Below, in pieces: positions 9,031 through 16,627 of a stretch of 64,000 bases of DNA. The translations under genes were made by a program, and so were the position numbers. Origin of the DNA: Lachnospiraceae bacterium XPB1003 (lineage in GTDB: Bacteria; Bacillota; Clostridia; Lachnospirales; Lachnospiraceae); assembly GCA_900102065.1 (NCBI GenBank), contig FMVK01000006.1, forward strand, positions 1 through 64,000, read 5' to 3'. The notes beneath the pieces were generated by a model, which had not been told where the DNA came from, ran no database searches, and saw only the letters and a program-made list of their open reading frames with translations. Positions within the stretch are counted from its first letter, which is position 1; every line of letters starts with the position of its first letter.

Positions 9031-9546
9031 TCAAAAACTGCACTTCGGGCTATTCTTTTCCAGATATGCACGTACAAGCCCTTCCGGATCCTTTGACCGC
9101 TCCATTGCAAGTATGCGGCCGGGCGTTCCTTTCTCCTTCCCGCATATCAAAACAATAAGGCTTTTGGTCTCATAATACTTTCCAACACTCTCCGGTTCAA
9201 CATCTGACATCTTGTTGCTGTTTTTATTCAGGATATGTATCCCCATATCATCAAAAACGATATGATATTTTACGTTGTTCCCGCTCCGCTTCTTTCGCAA
9301 TGATTCTATCGCAAAGAAGATTCCCACAACCACTGCGGTATCAACCAGTATCATGGGCATAAAATGACTTTCCATTCTGCCTTTAATTAACAATCCTATA
9401 AGTTCACACAGAGGTACGATGATCACGATGGCAAGCAGGATATTATTTTTCCGTCTTCCATCAATCTCTTTAAGCATACGCTGAGTGATCTCGGTATCGA
9501 TCTCAATTTTTTCGATCTGTTCGTTTTTCTCAATATCCTCAGGCAT
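9031..9546 (-). CDS. Small membrane protein, YcxB-like
   Basis: 171 residues. The ATG at 9544-9546 has GGAGG with 7-nt spacing; the open frame continues upstream through a tRNA gene and terminator, which cannot be coding. An acidic N-terminus is followed by two membrane helices (about 32-52 and 60-80, with a short loop) and a soluble C-terminal part starting YHIVFDDMGIHILN with SLIVLICGKEKGTPGRILAM, the pattern of the YcxB-like C-terminal domain (inference from fold pattern only). Function unknown. Ends 36 nt before the Sel1-like gene, with which it may be cotranscribed. Confidence 0.7.
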   Translation of the reverse strand: MPEDIEKNEQIEKIEIDTEITQRMLKEIDGRRKNNILLAIVIIVPLCELIGLLIKGRMESHFMPMILVDTAVVVGIFFAIESLRKKRSGNNVKYHIVFDDMGIHILNKNSNKMSDVEPESVGKYYETKSLIVLICGKEKGTPGRILAMERSKDPEGLVRAYLEKNSPKCSF

Positions 9547-9578
9547 CGTACTTCCTCCGAAAAAGCCCCGTGTTACAT

Positions 9579-9607
9579 AAAAAAACGGTTGGGCATCCGG
9601 CCAACCG
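9579..9607 (-). terminator. Terminator of tRNA-Ser
   Basis: Minus strand stem CGGTTGG (9601-9607) / CCAACCG (9586-9592) followed by T7. It starts 6 nt after the tRNA discriminator base, so it ends the tRNA transcript. Confidence 0.9.
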
Positions 9608-9612
9608 CAAAG

Positions 9613-9700
9613 CGGAGACGGAGGGATTCGAACCCTCGTGGCAGTTGCCCGCCAAACGCATTTCGAGTGCGCCCCGTTATGACCGCTTCGATACGTCTCC
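9613..9700 (-). tRNA. tRNA-Ser (anticodon CGA)
   Basis: Class II tRNA of 88 nt. Acceptor GGAGACG pairs with CGTCTCC, the anticodon stem GCGCA/TGCGT encloses loop CTCGAAA with anticodon CGA (codon UCG), a long variable arm follows (GCGGGCAACTGC region), and the T arm GAGGGTTCGAATCCCTC is perfect. Discriminator is G, as expected for serine. The 3' CCA is not encoded, so it depends on a CCA-adding enzyme such as the one at 34246-35652. Confidence 0.96.
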
Positions 9701-9706
9701 ATTTAA

Positions 9707-9732
9707 AGGTGTCACCGCGGACGGTGACACCT
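9707..9732 (-). ncRNA. Hairpin leader of the tRNA-Ser transcript
   Basis: Perfect 11-bp inverted repeat AGGTGTCACCG / CGGTGACACCT (minus strand 9722-9732 and 9707-9717, loop TCCG) just before the tRNA. The predicted transcription start (about 9731) falls on the first base of the stem. It may protect the precursor or guide RNase P; alternatively it ends the small gene upstream (only a weak T tract follows). Confidence 0.6.
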
Positions 9733-9737
9733 GTCTG

Positions 9738-9766
9738 ATTATAGAGTAATGAAAGTCCGATTTCAA
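9738..9766 (-). promoter_or_regulatory. Promoter of tRNA-Ser
   Basis: Minus strand TTGAAA (9761-9766), 17 bp, TATAAT (9738-9743). The -35 overlaps the last codons and stop of the small gene at 9763-9969. Transcription should begin near 9731, at the foot of the leader hairpin. Confidence 0.85.
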
Positions 9767-9969
9767 GCCTTTCTGTTGGTAATCTTCACACGTTTAACAA
9801 CAGACTGCCACATCTGTTCCTTAAGCTCACCTACATAGCCGTTGGAATCGCAGACACTTTTGAACTCTTTATAGGTTTCATCATAGCCGTTTTCAGGGTC
9901 CTCTTTTTCAGCCTTGTCAAGCTTCTCCGAATACTGCTCAATGATCTCCCTTTTCCTTAATTCTTCCAT
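9763..9969 (-). CDS. Small hydrophilic protein of unknown function
   Basis: 68 residues, highly charged and predicted all-helical (RKREIIEQYSEKLDKAEKE-type pattern at the start, WQSVVKRVKITN at the end). No family recognised. The ATG at 9967-9969 has AGAGGAG about 8 nt upstream, and a promoter (10009-10037) precedes it, which supports a real gene. The tRNA-Ser promoter begins inside its last codons. Confidence 0.65.
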   Translation of the reverse strand: MEELRKREIIEQYSEKLDKAEKEDPENGYDETYKEFKSVCDSNGYVGELKEQMWQSVVKRVKITNRKA

Positions 9970-10008
9970 GCCATCATCTCCTCTTTGGGTTTACTGTTCA
10001 CCCTTCAG

Positions 10009-10037
10009 ATTATAGCATAAATCCTCATATCTTTCAG
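10009..10037 (-). promoter_or_regulatory. Promoter of the 68-residue gene
   Basis: Minus strand CTGAAA (10032-10037), 17 bp, TATAAT (10009-10014) with TGC directly before it (extended -10). The -35 overlaps the stop codon of the sensor kinase gene. Confidence 0.6.
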
Positions 10038-11521
10038 AATCTGCATTCTGCTTTAAAGAGGTCTCCGTCCACTGTTATCTCAAGCGATCCCTTCATCATT
10101 TTCATCAGTGAATCCGCAATGGAAAGTCCCAGTCCGCTGCCCTCCGTTGATCTTGAAGAATCACCTCTGACAAATCTCTCCATCAGTTCATCTGCGGTGA
10201 TATTCAACTTCTCTTCGGAGATATTCTTGAATATGACCGATGTGTGCTCGTCTTTCTTCACCACATCGATATAGACACGACTTCCGGGCATGGCATATTT
10301 TGTTATATTCGAAAGAAGGTTATCGAACACTCTCCAGAGATATCTTCCATCAGCAGTGACATTTACAGGTTCCTCTGTCCCGCTTATCTCAAGCTTCAGA
10401 TCTCTTGCTTTAAGCTTATCGCTGAATTCACCCTCGGCCTGTCCGATAAGAACACTCACGTCACAGTCTTCAAGCTTCATCTCTATATTTCCGGAAGTCG
10501 CCTTGGAAACTTCTATCAGGTCATCTGTGAGTTTCTTCAGTTTTGCACTCTGTCTTTTCAGGACTTCTATATATTCGGCAGCTTTTTCGTTATCCAGCTT
10601 TTCGCGGTCAAGCAGGTCAACGTAATTAACTATGGACGTAAGAGGTGTTCGAAGATCGTGGCTGACATTTGTGATGAGTTCTGTTTTCATACGCTCACTC
10701 TTTAACAGTCTCTCTGCCGCATTCCTCTGGCCTACTTCGATATCATCAATGGCAGTCATGTAATCCTTTATCTGCGGAAGGGCATGTTTGATCTCACACA
10801 TATCTTCATATTTCCCCAGTGCTGCAGCCTTAAGATTCTTCTTCACATCTTTCATTTGGAAGAAAGCCAAGAGAACAAAAGCATCTATTGCAACAGTCAG
10901 GAGAAAGAGTATTAATGCAAGTTCCAAAAATCCATTCGATGTATTCGCTGCCACGGCAAATAAAGCGATCACCTGGATTATCATGAGTCCGGAACATATC
11001 TTTTCAAGTCCCGAAAACATGGGGAATTTTGTAAAAAATGCTTCCGCAAGTTTTATCAGTTTCTTAAAAAGCCATACAATAAGAAGCGAATCAGCAAGTC
11101 TCTTCTCTCCCGCTCTGGCTGCAAGGCTTCCCGTAACCATATCCAGGAAGAAAAGCACTCCGGCTCCTCCGCAAACCGGGATGGCATAAAAACCGTCTCC
11201 GGCAAAATTGTAAACAAATGCCATAAGAGCTAAGGTCCCCATAAATCCGCCAAATGCCAGACCAAAAGCTATCTCAAAAGGAAGCAGATCGGTAATGGTT
11301 GCAACCGGCATGCCTTTTCCCGCACCTTTATAGCGCAGAGTAAGCTTGGCAGCAAAAAGAATAATGCCTGCAAACAGACTGACAACGCATACCATCTCAC
11401 ATAGACTTTCGTATTCTGCCAACCCTATCCAAAGACCAAACAGACCCAGAGCTCCTGCCAAACCGGCCGCATAATAAAGGGCGGTTATAATGGAGTATTT
11501 TATCTTTCCGTTATTTTCCAT
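10034..11521 (-). CDS. Membrane sensor histidine kinase
   Basis: Sensor of a two-component pair with the adjacent regulator. The ATG at 11519-11521 has GGAGG 5 nt upstream; 495 residues. The N-terminal half carries about seven hydrophobic segments (for example AGLAGALGLFGLWIG, ALILFLLTVAIDAFVLLAFF), with no large extracytoplasmic domain, so the signal may be sensed within the membrane. The kinase core has the H-box NVSHDLRTPLTSI, the N-box DNLLSNITKYA and the G-box GSGLGLSIADSLM. Starts 23 nt after the regulator stop. The layout resembles VanS/VncS-like intramembrane-sensing kinases, but the stimulus is unknown. Confidence 0.93.
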   Translation of the reverse strand: MENNGKIKYSIITALYYAAGLAGALGLFGLWIGLAEYESLCEMVCVVSLFAGIILFAAKLTLRYKGAGKGMPVATITDLLPFEIAFGLAFGGFMGTLALMAFVYNFAGDGFYAIPVCGGAGVLFFLDMVTGSLAARAGEKRLADSLLIVWLFKKLIKLAEAFFTKFPMFSGLEKICSGLMIIQVIALFAVAANTSNGFLELALILFLLTVAIDAFVLLAFFQMKDVKKNLKAAALGKYEDMCEIKHALPQIKDYMTAIDDIEVGQRNAAERLLKSERMKTELITNVSHDLRTPLTSIVNYVDLLDREKLDNEKAAEYIEVLKRQSAKLKKLTDDLIEVSKATSGNIEMKLEDCDVSVLIGQAEGEFSDKLKARDLKLEISGTEEPVNVTADGRYLWRVFDNLLSNITKYAMPGSRVYIDVVKKDEHTSVIFKNISEEKLNITADELMERFVRGDSSRSTEGSGLGLSIADSLMKMMKGSLEITVDGDLFKAECRF

Positions 11522-11544
11522 GTTTCCTCCGTCAAATCTCAAAA

Positions 11545-12237
11545 TCAATTCTCGATCTTGTATCCGTGGCCCCATACTACCTTCAGGTATCTGGGCTTAC
11601 CCGGATCATATTCTATCTTCTCACGCAGATGCCTGATATGAACGGCAACCGTGCTCTCCCCTCCGAGGCATTCTTCATTCCAGATATTCTCATATATCTG
11701 TTCCGGTGAATAAACCTGTCCCGGATGACTCATTAATAATTTGAGGATCTCATATTCCGTCTTGGTAAGATTGACAGCATTTCCGTCGAGCATTACTATC
11801 TTGGCCGCATCATTCATCTCAAGGCCCGCAACTCTGAGCACATCCTGCTCTTCCTGCTTGTTCATTCCGCCTAATCTGTCATATCTTCTGATATGGGATG
11901 CCACTCTTGCCGTAAGTTCAAGGGCATTAAAAGGCTTGGTTATATAATCGTCTGCACCAAGTCCCAGCCCCATTATGATATCTGTCTCTTCATTCATGGC
12001 AGTAAGGAATATGACAGGAACATTGGAAAATTCTCTGATCTTCGTAAGGCAAACCCTTCCGTCCATTCCCGGCATCATGATATCCAGAAGTACAAGGTGT
12101 ATCTCATTCTCCTTAAGTATCTTTATTGCTCCCTCACCGTTCTCGGCTTTAAAGATCCTGTAATCCTGTCCGGAAAGATAGATCTCCAGCGCATTCCTTA
12201 TATCCTTATCATCATCACATATCAAAACGTTATACAT
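11545..12237 (-). CDS. OmpR-family response regulator
   Basis: 230 residues. Receiver domain (1-120) with acidic DDD near residue 8-10, phospho-acceptor Asp in LLDIMMPG, Thr in FLTA and Lys in ITKPF; C-terminal winged helix (about 135-228) ending RHLREKIEYDPGKPRYLKVV, the OmpR/PhoB signature. AGGAGG lies before the ATG. Transcribed before its kinase. Its own upstream region has a -10 TATAAT and a palindrome at 12292-12311 that may be an autoregulatory site. Confidence 0.96.
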   Translation of the reverse strand: MYNVLICDDDKDIRNALEIYLSGQDYRIFKAENGEGAIKILKENEIHLVLLDIMMPGMDGRVCLTKIREFSNVPVIFLTAMNEETDIIMGLGLGADDYITKPFNALELTARVASHIRRYDRLGGMNKQEEQDVLRVAGLEMNDAAKIVMLDGNAVNLTKTEYEILKLLMSHPGQVYSPEQIYENIWNEECLGGESTVAVHIRHLREKIEYDPGKPRYLKVVWGHGYKIEN

Positions 12238-12270
12238 GAAATCCTCCTGTAATATGAGCTCATGTTAGGT

Positions 12271-12311
12271 ATTATAACCACAGCTTTTTAAAATGATTTT
12301 CTGAAATCATT
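12271..12311 (-). promoter_or_regulatory. Promoter and palindrome ahead of the two-component system
   Basis: Minus strand -10 TATAAT (12271-12276). The matching -35 position is poor, but is covered by a perfect 8-bp inverted repeat AATGATTT/AAATCATT (12292-12311, 4-nt centre). A weak -35 replaced by a symmetrical site suggests an activator-dependent promoter, possibly used by the regulator itself (inference). Confidence 0.5.
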
Positions 12312-12320
12312 AAGATTTCT

Positions 12321-12351
12321 TTAAAAAAGGTCCCTCTTACGAAGGACCTTT
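12321..12351 (-). terminator. Terminator of the HAD phosphatase gene
   Basis: Minus strand AAAGGTCC (12344-12351) / GGACCTTT (12326-12333) with a 10-nt loop followed by TTTAA. It begins 3 nt after the stop codon of the HAD gene. Confidence 0.85.
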
Positions 12352-12353
12352 GA

Positions 12354-13025
12354 TCAGGTATCTGCTCTTTCAAACAGAGGTATCAGTTTATCCAGATCCT
12401 CTGCTATTATAATACTCTTTTCTCTCATTTCATCAGTCGCCGGCAAAAGATCCGGGACCATCACGGTCTTCATTCCCGCCGCATATGCACTCCTTATCCC
12501 GTTATATGAATCCTCCACAGCAGCACACATTCCCGGTTCCAGCCCCAGTCTGTTGCAGGCTGTAAGATATATCTCAGGATCCGGTTTACTATTCTTAACC
12601 ATATCTCCGCCTACGACCACCTCAAAATAATCATAAAATCCGGCAGTTTTTAATTCCGCTTCAACTACGGCAAGCCTTGTGGATGATGCAAGGGCCGCAC
12701 GGATCTTTCTTTCCTTCAATGCTTCAAGAAGGTTTTTGACTCCTTTTTTTACAGGAAGTCCGTCCCTGTCCTCATACATATGGAAAAGCGAACTTGCTTC
12801 CGATGCAAACTTATCATATAGATCCTCATCTCCAAGAAAATCCGTCATGATCTGCTTTGTAAGTTCCTTAGTGGTACCGGTGCATTTCATGAATTCTTCC
12901 GTGATATCTCCTAGGTCGTATTTCGCTGCGATCTCTCGCCAGCATTTAAGGCAGAGATTCTCGCTGTCAAATATCACGCCGTCCATATCAAAAACAACCG
13001 CTGCTATCTTTATCGGGGATATCAT
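12354..13025 (-). CDS. HAD-superfamily phosphatase, beta-phosphoglucomutase-like
   Basis: 223 residues. The ATG at 13023-13025 has AAGGAG 6 nt upstream, better than an ATG eight codons earlier. HAD motifs: catalytic DMDGVIFDSE (motif I, residues about 10-19), ASSTR (motif II), Lys in KPDPEIY (motif III) and VEDSYNGIRSA (motif IV). A helical cap lies between motifs I and II, as in beta-phosphoglucomutase and small sugar-phosphate phosphatases (subfamily I). The exact substrate cannot be read. Monocistronic or following the permease gene by about 97 nt. Confidence 0.92.
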   Translation of the reverse strand: MISPIKIAAVVFDMDGVIFDSENLCLKCWREIAAKYDLGDITEEFMKCTGTTKELTKQIMTDFLGDEDLYDKFASEASSLFHMYEDRDGLPVKKGVKNLLEALKERKIRAALASSTRLAVVEAELKTAGFYDYFEVVVGGDMVKNSKPDPEIYLTACNRLGLEPGMCAAVEDSYNGIRSAYAAGMKTVMVPDLLPATDEMREKSIIIAEDLDKLIPLFERADT

Positions 13026-13122
13026 ATTGTTCTCCTTAATCATTTCCATTTTTCAAGATTATTCACCTGAAGGATTCCTGTTATATCAACAAACGCATTG
13101 GTCCGAACTGATTTTTCCCTTA

Positions 13123-14034
13123 TCACAACATTGCCATAAATACAGTTATAGAAAGGAAAGAGAATACAGTCGTCACTATTATTCCTTTTGAAAGTATATC
13201 CGTTCTCTCGCCGGACTTCTGTGCCTGGATAAGAGGAAGATTACCTACAGGTACCGCACTCATGAGGCAGAATGTCTTCATCATTTCTGAAGGAACTCCA
13301 GCGAATTTCAGGATGATCACTACCGCCAGCGGAACTGCCACCATACGGATCAGTATGAAGATCCATAATTTAAGATCACGAACATCATTTATAAAATTGC
13401 TCTCCGCCACAGCACTTCCCAAAAGTATCATGGATAAGAATACCGTGGGATTCCCTATATAAGTAAAACTGTTTGTTAATATAGGAGGAAGCGAGATATC
13501 AAACCAGAAGATAAAAAGAGCAAACACTGCCATTATCACACCGGGATTAAGTATCTTCGTAAGACTCATCTTGGACTTGCCGCGGGAGAGACGCATAATG
13601 CCATGGGTATAAAATAATAAGCTGTATGCCACATTACATATGATCACATATATCATTGCATTCTCAGGCAGGATCGCTTTCGCAACAGGTATTCCCAAAA
13701 ATCCCACATTGGTATATACAGTCATGAGTTCATAGAATTTCTTCTCATCCTTAGGGATACGTAAGATTATAGGGATCAGGATTCCCAGGATGCAGAATGT
13801 AAGATACAGTGCCGCACCTGTGGCTAATCCTATAAGAAACTCCCTATGAGTCACAGTGATATTTCCGCTGAGAACCGTGGAAACGATGACCGCGGGATTA
13901 CAGATATCCACAACGATTTTTGAAATCTTCGGAGTGGTATTTTTATCAAGAACACCTTTCCTGCAAAGCAAAAAACCAATACTAACAAGAATGGCTATGA
14001 CCGCCATCTGCTGCAATACTACAAGAGAGCTCAT
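13123..14034 (-). CDS. AEC-family (auxin efflux carrier type) permease
   Basis: 303 residues, about ten hydrophobic helices arranged as two halves, typical of the AEC/BART superfamily. Recognisable: the N-terminal VSIGFLLCRKGVLDKN followed by ISKIVVDICNPAVIVST, where the N-P pair in the fourth segment is conserved, the NVGFLGIPVAKAILPENAM motif, and near the end MSAVPVGNLPLIQAQKSGE. Members export organic acids or similar solutes (malonate, malate in a few cases), but substrate is not predictable. Divergent from galE; promoter at 14081-14110. Confidence 0.92.
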   Translation of the reverse strand: MSSLVVLQQMAVIAILVSIGFLLCRKGVLDKNTTPKISKIVVDICNPAVIVSTVLSGNITVTHREFLIGLATGAALYLTFCILGILIPIILRIPKDEKKFYELMTVYTNVGFLGIPVAKAILPENAMIYVIICNVAYSLLFYTHGIMRLSRGKSKMSLTKILNPGVIMAVFALFIFWFDISLPPILTNSFTYIGNPTVFLSMILLGSAVAESNFINDVRDLKLWIFILIRMVAVPLAVVIILKFAGVPSEMMKTFCLMSAVPVGNLPLIQAQKSGERTDILSKGIIVTTVFSFLSITVFMAML

Positions 14035-14080
14035 TATTCAAAACCTCTACTGAAAAAATCTATCTTTCATCAATTGGTAC

Positions 14081-14110
14081 ATGATAAGCCATCTTATATA
14101 TATATTTCAA
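14081..14110 (-). promoter_or_regulatory. Possible promoter of the AEC permease gene
   Basis: Minus strand TTGAAA (14105-14110), 18 bp, TATCAT (14081-14086), 47 bp ahead of the start codon in the divergent gap to galE. The same gap holds a near palindrome ATAAAAACCGTTTTTAT (14162-14178) that could serve either gene; no convincing galE promoter was singled out, only an AGGAGG ribosome site before its ATG. Confidence 0.45.
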
Positions 14111-14311
14111 TAAAACAAAGTCTCTAAAGCGGATTATTTTTCATACAATCCGAACGAGCTAATAAAAACCGTTTTTATCAATAAATTTCAAAAAACGATT
14201 TCTCCTCTTTTCTTGCGGTGTGGTAATATATAAAAGTTGTCTGCTATTGCAATATTATGTGTTCAATACACATTTATCATTTTGAATAACACATCAGGAG
14301 GAAATACATAA

Positions 14312-15313
14312 ATGAAGATTCTTGTAACCGGAGGTCTTGGTTTTATCGGATCCCATACAGTTGTTGAACTTATCCGTGCGGGACACGAACCTGTTATATT
14401 CGACAATCTGTACAATTCCAAGATCGAGACACTTGATAAGATTAAGAAGATCACAGGCAGCGATGTGAAATTCTATAAAGCAGATCTCCTTGATCCGGAC
14501 AGCATGGAGACAGTTTTCAAAGAAAACAAATTTGATGCGGTCATCCATTTCGCAGGTCTCAAAGCTGTCGGTGAATCCGTTCAGCTTCCCTTAAGATATT
14601 ATGAGAATAATATCTCCGGAACCATCAACCTGTGCAAACTCATGGAGAAATACGGCTGCAAGAATATTATCTTTTCTTCATCCGCAACAGTATACGGCGC
14701 GCCCAAGTCAGTGCCCATCAGGGAAGACTTCCCCTTATCAACCACCAATCCTTACGGAACCACCAAGCTTTTCCTCGAGAGGATCTTAACCGATCTCACC
14801 GTTCCCGATAAGGATCTGAAGGTGATACTGCTCAGATACTTCAATCCCATCGGTGCCGACGAGAGCGGACTCATCGGTGAAGAGCCCAACGGCATCCCCA
14901 ACAATCTCATGCCCTATATCATGCAGGTAGCAAGAGGTATACTCCCTGAGCTCGGAGTCTTCGGAAATGATTATGACACTCCGGACGGAACCGGTGTGAG
15001 AGATTATATCCATGTGACGGATCTGGCGCTCGGACACGTGGCTGCGCTTAAGCGTGTAAACACAGGCGGTGGCGTGGATATCTACAATCTGGGAACCGGT
15101 ACAGGCTACAGTGTACTTGATATCGTTAAGGCTTTTGAAAAAGCTAACGGAGTGAAAGTCCCCTATGCTATCAAGCCACGCAGAGCCGGCGATATCGCCA
15201 TGTGCTATGCTGATCCCACCAAGGCGAAAGAAGAACTCGGCTGGGAAGCAAAGAAGGATCTCGAAACGATGTGCAAAGACTCCTGGAGATATGCTCAGAG
15301 TCTTACGAAATAA
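14312..15313 (+). CDS. galE: UDP-glucose 4-epimerase
   Basis: Interconverts UDP-glucose and UDP-galactose (Leloir pathway; also supplies UDP-galactose for polysaccharides). 333 residues, a short-chain dehydrogenase fold: NAD-binding GGLGFIGSHTV at residues 7-17, DNLYNS, the active-site SSSATVYG and Tyr-x3-Lys in NPYGTTK (about 149-153), and the GVRDYIHVTDLALGH segment. AGGAGG lies 10 nt before the ATG. One of only two plus-strand genes; its 3' end overlaps the convergent small membrane gene by 11 bp and no terminator is visible. Confidence 0.98.
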   Translation: MKILVTGGLGFIGSHTVVELIRAGHEPVIFDNLYNSKIETLDKIKKITGSDVKFYKADLLDPDSMETVFKENKFDAVIHFAGLKAVGESVQLPLRYYENNISGTINLCKLMEKYGCKNIIFSSSATVYGAPKSVPIREDFPLSTTNPYGTTKLFLERILTDLTVPDKDLKVILLRYFNPIGADESGLIGEEPNGIPNNLMPYIMQVARGILPELGVFGNDYDTPDGTGVRDYIHVTDLALGHVAALKRVNTGGGVDIYNLGTGTGYSVLDIVKAFEKANGVKVPYAIKPRRAGDIAMCYADPTKAKEELGWEAKKDLETMCKDSWRYAQSLTK

Positions 15314-15677
15314 AAGATTTGATAAATATCTCCAATCCGATACCTATAAGCACTATACCGCCGGCTATAATTGCATTCTCGGCAAACTTCTCACCAAAGA
15401 GCTTGCCGAATAAAAGACCGGCCATACATATCACGAATGTCAAAGCAAGAATGATAAGCGAGCAGCACAAAGCCTTGATCGAAAGCTTCCCCTTTCTGTT
15501 GCTGTAAGCATCTTCCTGATCAGATTCTTCTTTGTCAGCCACTTCTTTGACGGCATCTTCCCTGTCTGCAGTTTTATTATCCGTATCGGTGCTGTCAGCC
15601 GCAGCATGGAAGCAAAACCATCCGATCATCGGCATCAGGAATTGAAAAAAAGCAAAGGATCCCGCGATCCCTATCAT
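15303..15677 (-). pseudogene. Truncated MntP-like membrane protein
   Basis: 124 residues from ATG 15675-15677, which has GGGAGG about 12 nt upstream and begins just after the stop of the acidic ORF; the frame is open further upstream but overlaps that ORF. The segment SFAFFQFLMPMIGW resembles helix 2 of MntP manganese-efflux proteins and KLFGEKFAENAIIAGGIVLI resembles their last two helices (memory of the family). The middle helices with the metal-binding Asp residues are replaced by a 40-residue acidic stretch. It is either a decayed MntP gene or a shortened derivative. Last gene of the orphan run downstream of capA; no terminator seen. Confidence 0.45.
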
Positions 15678-15681
15678 CCAC

Positions 15682-15945
15682 TTATTCTGCCTCCCACAGC
15701 TGTTCACTATCGCTATGAGAATCAGATGAGAATGATTCTTCTGAATCCGAGACGTTATCTTCGGATGATTCCGACATATCCTGAATTGCAAGATTCACCA
15801 TATTATCAACATCAGAATCATCATATTCACAGGCATCCGAACAGTTTTCATCCGATGCGTATTCATCTTCAAATTCGATAATTGATTCTATCACGGTACT
15901 CGTAGCAGAACTTTCTTCAAGAATGGCAGGTAATTCCGTATTCAT
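15682..15945 (-). CDS. Highly acidic small orphan protein
   Basis: 87 residues, roughly 40 percent Asp/Glu and rich in Ser (SESSEDNVSDSEESFSSDS), with almost no basic residues; no family recognised. No good ribosome site before the ATG; the frame is open a few codons upstream to the stop region of the preceding gene (15974), so it could be translated by coupling or be a frameshifted tail of that gene. Its stop lies 4 nt before the MntP-like ATG. Could be an artefact of decaying sequence; kept because it fills its slot exactly between two genes. Confidence 0.4.
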   Translation of the reverse strand: MNTELPAILEESSATSTVIESIIEFEDEYASDENCSDACEYDDSDVDNMVNLAIQDMSESSEDNVSDSEESFSSDSHSDSEQLWEAE

Positions 15946-15973
15946 AAGGATACGTTTTGAAATATCATCAATA

Positions 15974-16408
15974 TCATCTCTCTATGTAAGCAACTACCGG
16001 TCCTTTAGTCTCTGCTACAAAATTACGCGAAACAATTGCCCACGGCCCTGTTGTGCCATTAGACTCAATCCCTGTAGGAACGAAATTTTTGAAAATCTCT
16101 TCCCCGTTAATGTATCTTTCCGTTAATAACCTTGCAGTATACTTATCAACCGCAGGATTCGCTTTTTCTATTCTGTCACTTATCAGTTTAATAAAACCTC
16201 TGTCATTTACTACCTTTCCTGCCTCAGTATGTATGATATATCTATATTCCTCTAAGTTTACATTTACATTTACTTGTCCAGAATACAATATCGTAGGTTT
16301 GTTAATACCTTCTACAGAAAAAGATGATATTATCTCTTCAACCTCATCCTGGGTTGTCGCAGTTTTTAACAATTCAATGAATTCTTCAATCAGATGATTC
16401 GTATCCAC
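15974..16408 (-). CDS. Orphan protein of unknown function, GTG start
   Basis: 144 residues. Start GTG at 16406-16408 has GGGGG(A) 7-8 nt upstream, overlapping the end of the preceding fragment. No family recognised. The N-terminus (DTNHLIEEFIELLKTATT) is helical and leader-like, followed by mixed strands (SGQVNVNVNLEEYRYII) and a helical middle (FIKLISDRIEKANPAVDKYT). No signal peptide or membrane helix. Base composition is clearly more A/T-rich than the flanking housekeeping genes. It sits in a run with an HlyD-like fragment, so it could be a cargo, an immunity protein or a remnant of an exported-peptide locus (speculation). Confidence 0.55.
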   Translation of the reverse strand: MDTNHLIEEFIELLKTATTQDEVEEIISSFSVEGINKPTILYSGQVNVNVNLEEYRYIIHTEAGKVVNDRGFIKLISDRIEKANPAVDKYTARLLTERYINGEEIFKNFVPTGIESNGTTGPWAIVSRNFVAETKGPVVAYIER

Positions 16409-16420
16409 TAATATTCCCCC

Positions 16421-16627
16421 TTAAAATCCACACTTGGTAACAACTTCATTTCCTAAAGATTGTTCCCATCCTGGTCCATAAGCAATCAACGCATCTCTGA
16501 GATCATCAATAAATCCATCTTCAGAACAATACGGAAATATAAGATCCTTATTCAAATATTTATTAGGTATGTTCCATGAACAATGGTGTGGATCTTCAAA
16601 TATAAGTTTAAATTGAACAAAGATTAT
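16421..16627 (-). pseudogene. Start-less coding fragment after the HlyD-like gene
   Basis: An open frame of about 68 codons ending TAA at 16421-16423 reads plausibly protein-like (FEDPHHCSWNIPNKYL, GFIDDLRDALIAYGPGWEQ, ending CGF) but contains no ATG/GTG start with a ribosome site. It is in the -1 frame of the preceding gene, whose stop codon directly follows a run of five A (16627-16631, minus strand); a -1 slip there would add these residues to the HlyD-like C-terminus. So it is either a gene remnant or a frameshifted tail. Its stop overlaps the ribosome site of the next gene. Confidence 0.45.

Noticed and set aside
9547-9702. N-terminal extension of the YcxB-like protein by 52 codons
   Set aside because: These bases are a complete tRNA-Ser and its terminator; a good ribosome site and ATG follow at 9546.
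15303-15791. Full-length 162-codon frame for the MntP-like protein
   Set aside because: The first 38 codons overlap the acidic ORF and lack a ribosome site; the internal ATG at 15677 has GGGAGG upstream.
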